Of a stretch of 64,000 bases of DNA, positions 40,099-51,300 are shown piece by piece. Source of the DNA: an uncultured Prevotellaceae bacterium (lineage in GTDB: Bacteria; Bacteroidota; Bacteroidia; Bacteroidales; Bacteroidaceae); NCBI GenBank assembly GCA_946415705.1, contig CAMKTN010000009.1, positions 1 through 64,000 on the forward strand, read 5' to 3'. The notes under the pieces are model-generated. The model ran no database searches. It saw only the letters and a list, made by a program, of their open reading frames with translations, and had not been told where the DNA came from. Within the stretch, counting starts at the first letter, position 1, and each line of letters opens with the position of its first letter. The position numbers and the translations under genes were made by a program.

Positions 40099-41334
40099 CT
40101 ATTTGTTATTCAATTTGAGGAATCCTGCGAGGGCATCGTAGCGAGCACCCTGTGGACGATAATAGACAAGAATGAGATATTCGTTTTCGGTCTGGTAGAA
40201 GTCACCCTCGGTAAGTAGTGTCCGCCCTACCCCGTTCACGTATTGTCGGAACTGGTAGTTATAATAGCCCTGCTTCAGCAGCACACCGCATTCATACATC
40301 CGCGCCTGCTCATCATAATGCATCTTGCACTCCGGATCGGGATTGCCATTGTTCCAGAGACCGCACACATAGACATCGCCTTCAGGCAGGCGCGGCATTT
40401 GAAGCTGGAAATGCACGAAGAGGTATTCACATTGCGTGGCATTGTCCTCGTCGCCTGTATGACGGATGATATACCCGCCGTTGACGTCTTTGTCGTAGGT
40501 GTAGTTATGTTGCGGAGCGAAAGAGAACAGCGTAGCGTGGTACTGCTCACCCACCCAAGCCATCTTATCGACATTCAAGCCGTTGAGGCGCACGTCCAGG
40601 ATTTCGAACTTATGGAACTCGGCCCCGGCATCGAAGATCAGGTCTCGTCGATGGTTCCACTCCACGCCACGGGAGTGCTGTATGTTCGGCGGCAGGTTCA
40701 CCACCGCCGTATCCCAGCGGCGGTTCTGCATCACCACGGTTTTCAGCTCACGCGTAGGATCCACGACGCGACAGCCGCCATAGCTGACAGCATACGTCAA
40801 CTGCTGATGCCGCTGCTGGAAGTCAATATCCGTGTTAGTGAGCACCTCACCCGTGATATTCATTAGGGGCTGGTACAGCGAGAAGCAAGCTTCCAGGACT
40901 GGTTCGTCGCTGGCGTCGCGCTCATCGCTATATACGCGAACGCGATAGTTGCCCGGCAACAGCAGGCGCACATCCTCGCTGGGGAACGAAAAACGATAGT
41001 GGGTGTAGAGCACCGTGGTGTTGAAGCTCGTCTCGTAGTCCTCGATGGGCAGGCCATTGAAGCCCGTCATATAATCGCTTTCGAAGATTTCCGTGTTCGG
41101 ACTCCAGTCGGCATTGCAGTACTCCACCTTGTAGATATAGCGTGTGTATTCGTGCGACAGCTCGTCGAAACAGATCTCCACGCTCGTTCCCACCTCCGCC
41201 ACAGGCGGTAGCAGCGGGTCGTCATCCACGATGACCTGCACCGTCCGCACCTGCTCCGAGAAACTACGCGTCTGCTGCGCCACCGCCCACAGCGGCAGCA
41301 AAAAGAAAGCGGTTATCAAACAATTTCTAGTCAT
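40099..41334 (-). CDS. DUF5103 (type IX secretion plug-like) protein
   Basis: Signal peptide; RTVQVIVDDDPLLPPVAEVGTSVEICFDELSHEYTRYIYKVEYCNADW. Confidence 0.75.
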   Translation of the reverse strand: MTRNCLITAFFLLPLWAVAQQTRSFSEQVRTVQVIVDDDPLLPPVAEVGTSVEICFDELSHEYTRYIYKVEYCNADWSPNTEIFESDYMTGFNGLPIEDYETSFNTTVLYTHYRFSFPSEDVRLLLPGNYRVRVYSDERDASDEPVLEACFSLYQPLMNITGEVLTNTDIDFQQRHQQLTYAVSYGGCRVVDPTRELKTVVMQNRRWDTAVVNLPPNIQHSRGVEWNHRRDLIFDAGAEFHKFEILDVRLNGLNVDKMAWVGEQYHATLFSFAPQHNYTYDKDVNGGYIIRHTGDEDNATQCEYLFVHFQLQMPRLPEGDVYVCGLWNNGNPDPECKMHYDEQARMYECGVLLKQGYYNYQFRQYVNGVGRTLLTEGDFYQTENEYLILVYYRPQGARYDALAGFLKLNNK

Positions 41335-41366
41335 CGTTATTTCGTTATTACGTTATTACGACATCC

Positions 41367-42059
41367 TCACTTCTCAATTTTCATTTGAGGGATGTATTTC
41401 ATCTGGCGCATAATCCACGTCTGCCGTTTGAGCATATAGCCCGAAGGGTTCTTACTGCTGAAGCGCAATGGGTTCGGCAACGTGGCCGCGATGAGGGCAC
41501 ACTGCGGTCGTGTCAGCTGCGCAGCCGTGCATCCGAAATGCCACTGCGCCACCGCCTCGGCACCATAGATGCCGTCCCCCATCTCGATGGAGTTGAGATA
41601 GACCTCCATAATGCGCTGCTTACTCCAAAAGACTTCTATCAGGAAGGTGAAGTAGGCCTCAAGTCCCTTGCGCACCCAAGAGTGGTCGGGCCACAAGAAC
41701 ACATTCTTGGCCGTTTGCTGGGTGATGGTGCTGGCGCCACGCTGACGTTTGCCTTTTCGGTTCTCCTCAAGGGCCTTCTCAATGGCCTCATAGTCGAAGC
41801 CGTGGTGCTCCATGAAACGTTGGTCCTCAGAAGCCATCACCGCCACAGGCATGTATATCGACATCTCCTCCAGCGGAACCCAGTGATGCCGCAAGCGCAG
41901 CGACTCACCCTTCTCCACCTGTTGCACACAGCGGATGACCATCAGCGGCGTCACAGGTACAGGCAGCCAGCGATAGACCACTACCGCTCCGATGCTAGTG
42001 GCAAAGAACAGCACCACCAGCCACTGCAACCATTTCTGTAAACGCCGTAGGAGTTTCAC
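41367..42059 (-). CDS. mtgA: Monofunctional biosynthetic peptidoglycan transglycosylase
   Basis: [51 protein letters not shown]. Confidence 0.95.
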   Translation of the reverse strand: MKLLRRLQKWLQWLVVLFFATSIGAVVVYRWLPVPVTPLMVIRCVQQVEKGESLRLRHHWVPLEEMSIYMPVAVMASEDQRFMEHHGFDYEAIEKALEENRKGKRQRGASTITQQTAKNVFLWPDHSWVRKGLEAYFTFLIEVFWSKQRIMEVYLNSIEMGDGIYGAEAVAQWHFGCTAAQLTRPQCALIAATLPNPLRFSSKNPSGYMLKRQTWIMRQMKYIPQMKIEK

Positions 42060-42117
42060 CTTAAACCTTAAACGTTAAGCCTTAAACGACAAATTTTCAA
42101 TTCTCAATTCTCAATTT

Positions 42118-42384
42118 TCAACTCACCAGCCCAGCCTCGCGCCAGTCGTTCATGACCTTCTCTGCATCACGCAAAGCCGTAGCTTCATCTACGTCGTACT
42201 CTTCCGTGAGCAGATGAGCCAGCATCGGTGCATCGAAGTCCTTTCCCTCGACAGCACGCCACAGATAGGCAGCGCTCTCATTGAGGCTGATAATCTTGGA
42301 GAAATCGATATTCTCCTTACCATAGCCCATGACGATGGTCTCGCCACAGATGACTCTTAATTCAAATCCGTCTTTTATTCGCAT
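42118..42384 (-). CDS. PqqD-family (RRE-type) protein
   Basis: IISLNESAAYLWRAVEGKDFDAPMLAHLLTEEYDVDEATALRDAEKVMNDWREAGLV. Confidence 0.85.
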   Translation of the reverse strand: MRIKDGFELRVICGETIVMGYGKENIDFSKIISLNESAAYLWRAVEGKDFDAPMLAHLLTEEYDVDEATALRDAEKVMNDWREAGLVS

Positions 42385-42422
42385 AACTTTTTAAATTTGT
42401 AACTTCCTATTTAACTTCCCTT

Positions 42423-42968
42423 TCAAATAGTCGTTTTATAGATGAACAGCAGCCCGCGCCGGATTGGCAACAGGCGTCGCCAAAGTCGGATTCTGCGCTG
42501 CAGCGTAGGATCGTTGGCCAGCAACACATGGCCATTCGGACGCAGGTATTCAGTTACGACACCGCAGACATCGCTCTTCGTGCAATGCTCCGTACCTCGG
42601 ATATTACCATCCCCCATGAGTGTGATGGCATCGCCGTCAATGGCAATGATGCGATGAAGCACAAAGTGTCCTGGGCTAATTTCTGCCAGCACGGCATCAC
42701 CGACCTGCAGCTCCGTCCACGGTGCCAACTTCACGCGGTCGCGCAGATGTTCCAGGAACGGACGCATCGAGTAGCCCTTCACCGAGATGATAGCCGTCTT
42801 ACCGTCAGCAACAGCCTGGCGCACCAAAGGCAGCAACTTGTCATTGGGCATCTCAATCCGCGCCATTGCCGCCGCTTCCGCATCGGCATAGCGCCGCTGC
42901 TTAGCACATCGCCAAGGCGTCGCCACCCATCGGGCAAGGGTTTTGATGAAGTCTTTGATACGGCTCAT
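42423..42968 (-). CDS. S24/S26 (signal-peptidase-like) peptidase
   Basis: KGYSMRPFLEHLRDRVKLAPWTELQVGDAVLAEISPGHFVLHRIIAIDGD. Confidence 0.75.
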   Translation of the reverse strand: MSRIKDFIKTLARWVATPWRCAKQRRYADAEAAAMARIEMPNDKLLPLVRQAVADGKTAIISVKGYSMRPFLEHLRDRVKLAPWTELQVGDAVLAEISPGHFVLHRIIAIDGDAITLMGDGNIRGTEHCTKSDVCGVVTEYLRPNGHVLLANDPTLQRRIRLWRRLLPIRRGLLFIYKTTI

Positions 42969-43000
42969 GGGGCTTATAGGGCTTATAAGTCTTATTGGGC

Positions 43001-43891
43001 TTATTGGACCTTCACTGCCCCAAAGCACACCCTGACCGCCTCCTCATCCGGTCGGCAGCCGAGCCAGAAGATGGGCGTAAGTTCAAGGAGGTGTGAAAGG
43101 GTGTTGCAGATACTCATATACACGCGGCGATCCCATTTCATCGAGCTCACGGCCGGCAGCAGAGCGGCGAAAGCCTCGACCGTTGCCATGCGACGAATCG
43201 TATTCTCTGGCTTTTGCTCCAAACGTGTGATGGCACCTACCGGTGCCCATATATTGCGATAGCAGGGTGTCTTTCCGCTCCAAGGGGAACCGTAGATACG
43301 TGTCTCCCCATCGATGATGCGCACCACAGGATTGTCATCGTTCATCAGGTCGCAGCCCTCGATATACTTGTGCCACAACCAGGTATGTGTGCTCTTGCCC
43401 GTGCCGCTCGGGGCCGTGAAGAGGTAACCATAGCCGGCATGGCGGATGACGGAAGCATGGACGAGCAGTGTCTCCAAGGGTGCCGCCGCAAAAGCATAAG
43501 CCATCATCAGCGCATTGTTGAGTCCGAACTGATGCTGGCGCAGACTGTTCCCCGTGAGCACCGCCTGGCAATGGCGGAAGTCATCATGGGCCGTCATACA
43601 ACAGCTGAGGGCTCCGCCATCACAGTCGGGCAGACTAATCTCAAAGGCGTAGCTACCGTCCGGCTGACGATAGACACCATGATTGGCACCACCGCAGTCG
43701 AACTGCCCGATTTCTTCCCATGAGGAGAAATCCGGTGCACAGCCTTCAGCAACCTCCATATCAAAAAGCACATCGCCCTCTTCCTCGCATACGAACGGCG
43801 AGAAAGAGGGGATGAGATCCTTACTGGCCAGCGATGCGGGAAAGCGTACTTCCAGACGATGTTCCGCAACTTTATAACGGGCAACACTCAT
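43001..43891 (-). CDS. HPr kinase-like ATPase
   Basis: LLVHASVIRHAGYGYLFTAPSGTGKSTHTWLW..DDNPVVRII. Confidence 0.75.
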   Translation of the reverse strand: MSVARYKVAEHRLEVRFPASLASKDLIPSFSPFVCEEEGDVLFDMEVAEGCAPDFSSWEEIGQFDCGGANHGVYRQPDGSYAFEISLPDCDGGALSCCMTAHDDFRHCQAVLTGNSLRQHQFGLNNALMMAYAFAAAPLETLLVHASVIRHAGYGYLFTAPSGTGKSTHTWLWHKYIEGCDLMNDDNPVVRIIDGETRIYGSPWSGKTPCYRNIWAPVGAITRLEQKPENTIRRMATVEAFAALLPAVSSMKWDRRVYMSICNTLSHLLELTPIFWLGCRPDEEAVRVCFGAVKVQ

Positions 43892-44346
43892 TGGGCACTT
43901 TCCTCCATGATGATGGGACGATACTCTTCAGACTTCAGGCGGAATGCGCTGACGGGAATATTCTGAAAGCGCAAGCCGTTCTGTTTCAAGCTGCGCTTAT
44001 ACACCTTACGCCACATCCGCTGTACCTTGCGAGGTTTCTTGTCGTAGAAGATGGTGCAGATGGAATTCTTATGCCCCTGCTGCTCCATATACATCTGCAA
44101 CTGAAGGCTATAGAGCGAGCGGTCTATTAAGAACTTATGGGCAGGTTCTATCCAAGCGCTGTCAATCGTCTGGATATCCGTCATGCAAACCAAAGAATCC
44201 GTAAAGGAGATGGCGCAGCCAAACATCGCCACGCGCTGCACCTTAGGCTCTTTCCCCGTATCCTTCTCATCGGCAGCCACTGCCAGCGGCAACAGGAGAA
44301 GAATAAGAAGCAGGACCGCTTTAGCTCTTATTAATCTTATTCTCAT
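43888..44346 (-). CDS. Secreted hypothetical protein
   Basis: Signal peptide; ATGA overlap with the HPr-kinase-like gene. Confidence 0.6.
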   Translation of the reverse strand: MRIRLIRAKAVLLLILLLLPLAVAADEKDTGKEPKVQRVAMFGCAISFTDSLVCMTDIQTIDSAWIEPAHKFLIDRSLYSLQLQMYMEQQGHKNSICTIFYDKKPRKVQRMWRKVYKRSLKQNGLRFQNIPVSAFRLKSEEYRPIIMEESAQ

Positions 44347-44351
44347 AGGGC

Positions 44352-45212
44352 CTATCCTAAATACGATTTCAGCAGTTTGCTCTTCGAGTTATTGCGCAGG
44401 CGGCGGATGGCCTTCTCCTTGATTTGGCGCACACGTTCGCGGGTGAGATTGAACTTATCACCAATCTCCTCCAGCGTCATCTCCTGATGGTTGATGCCAA
44501 AGAACATCTCCACGATCTGTTTCTCGCGCTCGCTGAGCGTGCTCAAAGCGCGGTCTATCTCACGGCTGAGACTCTCGTTGACGAGACTCTTGTCAGCCAT
44601 GGGACTGTCATCGTTCACGATGACATCCAGCAGCGTATTATCCTCGCCTTCCACGAAGGGAGCATCCACGGAGATATGGCGACCGCTCACCTTCAGCGTA
44701 TCGGAGATCTTATCAACGGGGATATCCAGTTGCTCTGCCAACTCGTCGGGACTTGGACGGCGCTCGTTCTCCTGCTCAAACTTGGACAGGGCTTTCGAGA
44801 TCTTATTCAGCGAGCCGACTTGGTTCAGCGGCAGACGCACAATACGGCTCTGCTCGGCCAATGCCTGCAGGATGCTCTGGCGAATCCACCACACGGCATA
44901 GGAGATGAACTTGAAGCCACGCGTCTCATCGAACTTCTCGGCAGCCTTGATCAAACCGAGGTTGCCCTCGTTAATCAAGTCGGGGAGGCTCAGGCCTTGA
45001 TTCTGGTATTGCTTGGCAACACTCACTACGAAGCGTAGGTTGGCACGCGTCAGCTTCTCCAGCGCCACGCGGTCACCCTTACGGATGCGCTGGGCCAGTT
45101 CCACTTCTTCCTCCACGGTGATCAAGTCCTCACGACCGATTTCCTGAAGGTATTTGTCCAACGACGCACTCTCGCGGTTGGTGATACTCTTGGTGATTTT
45201 TAGTTGTCTCAT
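44352..45212 (-). CDS. rpoD: RNA polymerase primary sigma factor
   Basis: [57 protein letters not shown]. Confidence 0.97.
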   Translation of the reverse strand: MRQLKITKSITNRESASLDKYLQEIGREDLITVEEEVELAQRIRKGDRVALEKLTRANLRFVVSVAKQYQNQGLSLPDLINEGNLGLIKAAEKFDETRGFKFISYAVWWIRQSILQALAEQSRIVRLPLNQVGSLNKISKALSKFEQENERRPSPDELAEQLDIPVDKISDTLKVSGRHISVDAPFVEGEDNTLLDVIVNDDSPMADKSLVNESLSREIDRALSTLSEREKQIVEMFFGINHQEMTLEEIGDKFNLTRERVRQIKEKAIRRLRNNSKSKLLKSYLG

Positions 45213-45320
45213 TCCTTGTTGGTATAAGTATAAAAGAATACGCTCCCTAATAAAGCGCGCAAAATTACAATATATATAGTACACGCGCAAGAAAAATTCA
45301 AACTTTTCATCAAGGAAACA

Positions 45321-45361
45321 GCAAAAAGCGTGAAGTTTTCCTCTTTCTTCACGCTTTTTGC
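45321..45361 (-). terminator. Terminator downstream of degP
   Basis: GCAAAAAGCGTGAAG..CTTCACGCTTTTTGC, 15-bp perfect stem. Confidence 0.75.
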
Positions 45362-45421
45362 CTATTTCAGCTTCTTTGGCCTGCTTTTTGCAGCCGCCAA
45401 ACGCTAATCGTTAAACGATCA

Positions 45422-46933
45422 TCACTTTTTATCGTCAGACAAGTCTATCGCCGTAGCTACCCTGCGTCCGCTCTGCGTGATGGCACGGATCCAGAGCACG
45501 CGGTCGCTGGACTGGTTGGCGGCCTTCACGGCTTCCTCGAAGTCCTCCACGCTACGCATCTCCCGATCATTGACCTTCAGCAGGATCATACCTTTGGTGA
45601 TGCCAGCATCTTTCAGCTTACCGTTCTTGATGGCCGTCACCTCCAAGCCATAGCGCAGTGCCAGTGCCCGCTGCGTCTCTTCGCTCAGCGGCTTCAGCTG
45701 TGCACCGAACAGGTCGATATCCACCTCTTCCATCACCTCTGTGCCACCCTGTGCATTGCGCAGTGTAGCGGTCACCGTGTGCGACTTCTTGTTACGCAAG
45801 TAGTTGATTTTCACCTTGTCGCCCGGGCGGTGCTGCGACAGCGCTTCCTGCAGTTCAGCCATCTTCGTGACGGTGCGGTCGTCGATAGCGGTGATGACGT
45901 CACCCTTCTCCAAGCCAGCCTCCTCGGCGGTCGTATTGGCCTCGACACTCTCGATATAGACACCAGTGCTGGTGCCGTAATCCACCTCGTTGCCTTTCTC
46001 CTTCTCAGCATCAATCTTATTGGTGACGTCGCCGCCACGCACGCCCAGCAGAGCACGCTGTACCATACCGAACTCCTTCAAATCCTTCACCACCTTGTTC
46101 ATAATGGTCGTGGGGATGGCAAAGCCGTAGCCGGCATAGCTGCCCGTCTGGCTGTAGAGCATCGCGTTGATACCCACCAACTCGCCGCGCTCGTTGACCA
46201 GTGCGCCACCCGAGTTACCGGCATTGATAGCAGCATCTGTCTGTATGAAGCTCTCCACGCCGTTGGCGCCCAAGGAGCGGGCCTTGGCCGACACGATACC
46301 GGCTGTCACTGTGCTCGTGAGATTGAAAGGATTACCCACAGCCAGCACCCACTGACCAATCTTCAGGTCGTCGGAGTTACCGATGGTAATGGCGGGCAGG
46401 TTCTTGGCCTCCACCTTGATAAGTGCCAGATCGGTGGTTTCGTCCAGACCAATGACGCGACCCTTGTATTCTGTGTTATCGTTGAGTTTCACCAGAATCT
46501 CATCGGCACCCGCCACCACATGGTTGTTGGTCACGATGTAACCGTCGGCGGAGATGATGACACCACTGCCTGCACCTTGGCGACGCGGCTGTGTCTCAAT
46601 CTCCTGTTGACGTCCGCGACCACGGTTGCCGTAGCCGAAGAAATCACCGAAGAAATCCTCAAACGGGTCGCGCACCGTCACCGTCTGGCGCTTCGCATTC
46701 TGCGTCACCCTAATATATACCACGCTGTTCACCGACCGCTCGGCGGCTGTCGTCAGATCCACCAATCCACCGGGGGCAGCCACGACGGGTGCCGTCACCG
46801 TTGCAGGGCTATCTGCCGCCACAGCTGTGGTAGCCATAGAAATTCTGTTTGTCATGATTGCGCCTGTCATCAGGCTGCTGCTCAGCACCAGCGCTGCTGC
46901 GCCAAGCCACATCTTCGTTTTCTGTGTCAACAT
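45422..46933 (-). CDS. degP: Do-family serine endopeptidase (DegP/HtrA)
   Basis: Catalytic GNSGGALVNERGELVG, NNHVV; PDZ domains. Confidence 0.95.
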   Translation of the reverse strand: MLTQKTKMWLGAAALVLSSSLMTGAIMTNRISMATTAVAADSPATVTAPVVAAPGGLVDLTTAAERSVNSVVYIRVTQNAKRQTVTVRDPFEDFFGDFFGYGNRGRGRQQEIETQPRRQGAGSGVIISADGYIVTNNHVVAGADEILVKLNDNTEYKGRVIGLDETTDLALIKVEAKNLPAITIGNSDDLKIGQWVLAVGNPFNLTSTVTAGIVSAKARSLGANGVESFIQTDAAINAGNSGGALVNERGELVGINAMLYSQTGSYAGYGFAIPTTIMNKVVKDLKEFGMVQRALLGVRGGDVTNKIDAEKEKGNEVDYGTSTGVYIESVEANTTAEEAGLEKGDVITAIDDRTVTKMAELQEALSQHRPGDKVKINYLRNKKSHTVTATLRNAQGGTEVMEEVDIDLFGAQLKPLSEETQRALALRYGLEVTAIKNGKLKDAGITKGMILLKVNDREMRSVEDFEEAVKAANQSSDRVLWIRAITQSGRRVATAIDLSDDKK

Positions 46934-47263
46934 AGTTCTTTACAAATAACGGATTTCCTATTTCACTATTTTTTTACTATATACAGATTCCGCGTTTTCT
47001 GTTCTGTTTCCGCGTCCTTCTGCGATTTTCGGACACAAAAGTAGTGCGAAAGTTTATTATTCATGACAACTTGTCCCTGTTTTTTCCTTTCTTTTAACAC
47101 GCGACCCTGCAACTTAACAGCACTTAAGCCCCGTGACTGACAATTTTACATTTCTTTTTATAGAAAATCAGTGCAGGGCACATGTCATTCAGAAAAAAAT
47201 TCGTACCTTCGCGGCCAAATTTCATCACTCATCAATCGTCAATCATCACTCATCAATAATCAC

Positions 47264-47710
47264 ATGACTATTGCAGTAGATTTCGACGGTACCATCGTGC
47301 GCCACCGCTACCCAGCCATCGGCGAGGAAATGCCCTTCGCCATTGCCACCCTGCGTCGCCTGCAGGAGGAGCACCACCGCCTCATCCTGTGGTCGGTGCG
47401 CGAAGGCAAGCTGCTTGACGAAGCCGTAGAATGGTGCCGCCAACATGGTATCGAGTTTTATGCCATCAACAAGGAGTACCCCGAGGAGGACCAGGCGCGC
47501 AACGAACATTATTCGCGCAAGCTGAAGGTAGATCTCTTTATCGATGACCGCAACCTCGGTGGTCTGCCCGACTGGGGCACCATCTACAAGATTATCCATG
47601 AGCATAAATCGCTGGAGCAGGTGCTGATCGAAGAGCTGCAAACGGCACAGCCCCAGAAGCCGCGCCCCTGGTGGCAGCGCCTCATGGGCATGAGCTACCA
47701 CCAAACATAA
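47264..47710 (+). CDS. Small HAD-superfamily hydrolase
   Basis: MTIAVDFDGTIVRHRYPAIGEEMPFAI..DLFIDDRNLGG. Confidence 0.8.
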   Translation: MTIAVDFDGTIVRHRYPAIGEEMPFAIATLRRLQEEHHRLILWSVREGKLLDEAVEWCRQHGIEFYAINKEYPEEDQARNEHYSRKLKVDLFIDDRNLGGLPDWGTIYKIIHEHKSLEQVLIEELQTAQPQKPRPWWQRLMGMSYHQT

Positions 47711-47751
47711 ATTAAAGAACGCGCATACGCGCGAAAGCGTTCATCTATATA

Positions 47752-48174
47752 GGAAACAGTGGGGCAGCTTGCCGCTGGCCGCCGCCATTCGTGGTGTGCG
47801 ACGAGAGGAAAGTCCGGGCAACACAGGGTACTCCGCTACCTAACGGGTAGAAGTCCGCGAGGATTAGCACGTGCAGAAGAAAACAACCGCCTCCCATTGA
47901 GGTAAGGGTGAGAAGGTGGGGCAAGAGCCCACCAGATGTATGGCGACATGCATGCTGTGCACACCGGAGGTTGAAAGTTCGCGTAAACCGGCGAAGCGCC
48001 GACTGCGGTCATCCGTGACCGTAAGGGCGAGAGAGGGCGACCCGTCCGAGCCGGAGGGTAGAACGATGGAGGCGTGACGAGAGCCACGTCCTAGATCAAT
48101 GGCAGGCACTGTGGCCGCAGCCCCCAACCCCTGCTGCCACAGCACAGAACCCGGCTTACCGCTCCACTGTTTCC
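47752..48174 (+). ncRNA. rnpB: RNase P RNA (bacterial class A)
   Basis: GAGGAAAGTCCGGGC; AGAACCCGGCTTA; terminal pairing GGAAACAGTGG/CCACTGTTTCC. Confidence 0.97.
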
Positions 48175-48237
48175 TTTTTACATTGCCGCCTTCTGTTAAT
48201 TATTCTTAAACACACCCTATTTTAACAATGTATTTGC

Positions 48238-48267
48238 TTTGCGTTTGCATGAATAAGTGTAAATTTG
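48238..48267 (+). promoter_or_regulatory. Bacteroidetes-type promoter for 48363 CDS
   Basis: TTTG-N18-TAAATTTG. Confidence 0.6.
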
Positions 48268-48362
48268 TCACCAAATAGTGCGAAAGGAAAGGACTATTTT
48301 GGCCGAACAGGCCATTTAAACGCATACAATTATTTATTAACTAACTATTTATTAACTGCTTT

Positions 48363-51300
48363 ATGAAACACAAATTACTCTCTCTCTTTGCACTTGCTGG
48401 TGCAATGTTTATGAGTGCTAGTGTCTGGGCACAGTCTTGGGAAGCCCCCGTGAAGCCCGCTGATCCCGTTCGCGACCCATTCCAGGGTACATGGGTGACG
48501 CCCGTCGATGGCGGCCAATACTACATTTATAATGTAGGCGCTGCCCAGTTCATGGGTTGCGGTCGCGACTGGGGTACACGCACCATCACCACCAACGACT
48601 CCATCGCATCCCCTAGCAAACCGATTAAGCACGCTACCGACAAAGGATTTGCCATTCCTTACTCCGTCACTACAGTGCCTAATAAGGATTATCTGTATTT
48701 CAGCCCTCTCAGCACCGACATGTCAGGCTATCTGACTGGTGAGGACAATGCCTCCTGGCAGGATGGTGACACAGGGCGTGCAGGCGAATGGCAAGTGCTT
48801 CCGGTAGAAGGTCTGGAGAACACCTTTATCATGCACTGCGCCAATGTAGATCCTTACGACCCCAATGCCGTTAACGAAGATGACCCCGAAACGGAAGAGG
48901 TTGAGGGACTGGACAAGTATCGCCTATTGGGTGTCTGCGCCATTGAAACAAGTTCCTACACTTGGAACGACCTGAAAGTGGGCGGTTTCAACACGGCAGG
49001 CGAATCCCATAAGGTTAACTGGAAGTTCGTTGAAGCTACCGACCAAGTGGCACAGGACATCAGAGACTGGAGAGAAAGCTCCAAGGCCCAGTATGACGAA
49101 GATGTTAAGGCATATAATGCCGCCATGGCTATCTACAATGCCAGAGTCATGCTCTACAACACCCTGAATGAAGCCGTAGCAGCCGGTGCCGACTATACTG
49201 CCGCTTCCGCTGTCTATCAGAAAGCTGATGCCACGGAGAAAGAGCTACTTACGGCCAACACCCAGCTCCTTGTAAACGTGAAGATTGCGTCTTCTGACCT
49301 CCCCGTCGATATCACAGAAGTTCTGAAGAACCCCGACTTTGAGGTTGCCACAGCCAATGGCGTCCTGCCTCCGGGATGGGACATCACCATTACAGGTCAG
49401 AACTGCGGCCAACAAAATCGTACTGACACCAACGCTGAAACAGGCCTTTCCATCACCAACTTCATTGAGGCATGGCACCCCAGCTCCCTCGGTGACGGTG
49501 TGATTGCACAGACTGTCTTTGGTCTTCCTGCCGGTGTCTATCGTTTGGAGTGCGATGCTTCTATCTGCCACGATCCCGCCAGCGGCGATGGCACTGACAT
49601 CGTTGGTGCCGGTTTGTTCATCAAGGCTGGTAATCTGCGCGAATCCACTCCCATTGGAACCGTCCGCCTGGGTGTTGCTCACTTCGAGGTTGAGTTTGAG
49701 AACGACGGCCGCAATGAGATGCAGTTCGGTCTCTTTGCCGAGAGCACCAATGCCAACTGGCTGAGCGCCGACAACTTCCAGCTGTTCTATGTCGGCCAGT
49801 TGACAGACAACCCCAACTACAAGAACCTGCAGAAATACCTGGAAGAGGTTCAGGAGAAGTACAACACCAACATTAAGCCCTATTATCTTTGCAAAGACTC
49901 CTTGGAAGCCCTTGAGACTGCCATGACAGCTGCATCTGAGGTATCCAAGAGCGCTACAGATGAGGAGATCGACGCTGCATACGCAACTCTTGAGAAGGCC
50001 TATGCCGGTGCACTCACTTCTGTCAAGGTTTACGCGACATTGCTCCCCTACACCTCTTTGAACGAGGAAGGCAGCAAGCTGGCTTACTATGAGGACGCTA
50101 CTGCCGCTAATAAATGGGATGCGCTGAGCCAGCAATTACACAACCAACAGACGACCTTCGATAACGCCTACGAAGAAGGTACATGGTCCGACGACGAAGT
50201 GAAAACTAACATCGACGGCATCATTCCTAGCATTATCACATGGGTACAGGCTCACCCCGAAGCACTGCAGGCTGGCAACGATTTGACGCTCCTTCTCCTC
50301 AACGCAGACTTCGAGGATGGTAGGTACAACGCAGGTTGGGATGCTAAGGACGACGAGGTACAGCCTGATAACAACTATGGTACGCTGCCCGGTTGGACCA
50401 TCTCCAGCGGTAACATCACACAGATGAACCACGTTATCGAGACCTACCACCGTAAGTTCGACTTCAACCAGACCATTAAGAACATGCCCGCTGGTGTGTA
50501 TGATATCACTGTTCAGGGGTTTGTTCGTCACGACGGCGCCGCTACCGACCAGACCATCTTCTATGCTGGCGACCTTGAAGCTCAGCTGATGCTGCGTTCC
50601 GCCCAATGGAGTGAAACCCAGATCTATGATCATACCACAATGGGTGACCCCTGCGGCGGTTCGAACGACGACCAGACTATCCAGAATTCAAAGGGTGAAG
50701 ACGTCTTGGTGCCCAATGGCATGAGCGGCTTCTACTTCTGGGAAAAGGTAGAGAACGTAGGCGGTGCCGAGATGGACTACCTCAAGTGGAAGGAAGGTGA
50801 CCTCTACTACACCAACCACATCAAGGCTACCCTCAACGAGCCGGGCGACTTCACCATCGGTATGAAGAGCTTGGGCAATACCGACTGGATTATCTGGGAT
50901 AACTTCCAGATTATCTACATCGGTGATGATGCCAGTGTCTATCCTGAGATGGCAGAAGAAGACTTCAACGCGTTGACAAATGCGCTCAACAACACTGACT
51001 ATCCCACTTTGAAGGCCAAGACTGACTATGCTGAAATCGCAAAGGAGGACTACTCTGCTATCGCCACTCTTGAAGCCTACAATGCTTACAAGGCAAAAGT
51101 TGATGCCCTCATCGCTTATATCCAGGAAGGCACCAAGCTGGGCAAGGCTCTCCACGACCTGCTTTCCGAGTATGGAGAAAAAGTAAACGTTGTCACCTTC
51201 GACACAAGCGACTTCCTTTCCGGTCACTACTCTGAGTATTCCACAAACTTGGAAAATGGAACAAGCCCCGACAACGACTACCTGAGCAATGCTCCTGATG

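Noticed and set aside
47836-48145. Minus-strand ORFs within 47752-48174
   Set aside because: Region is RNase P RNA with conserved core motifs.
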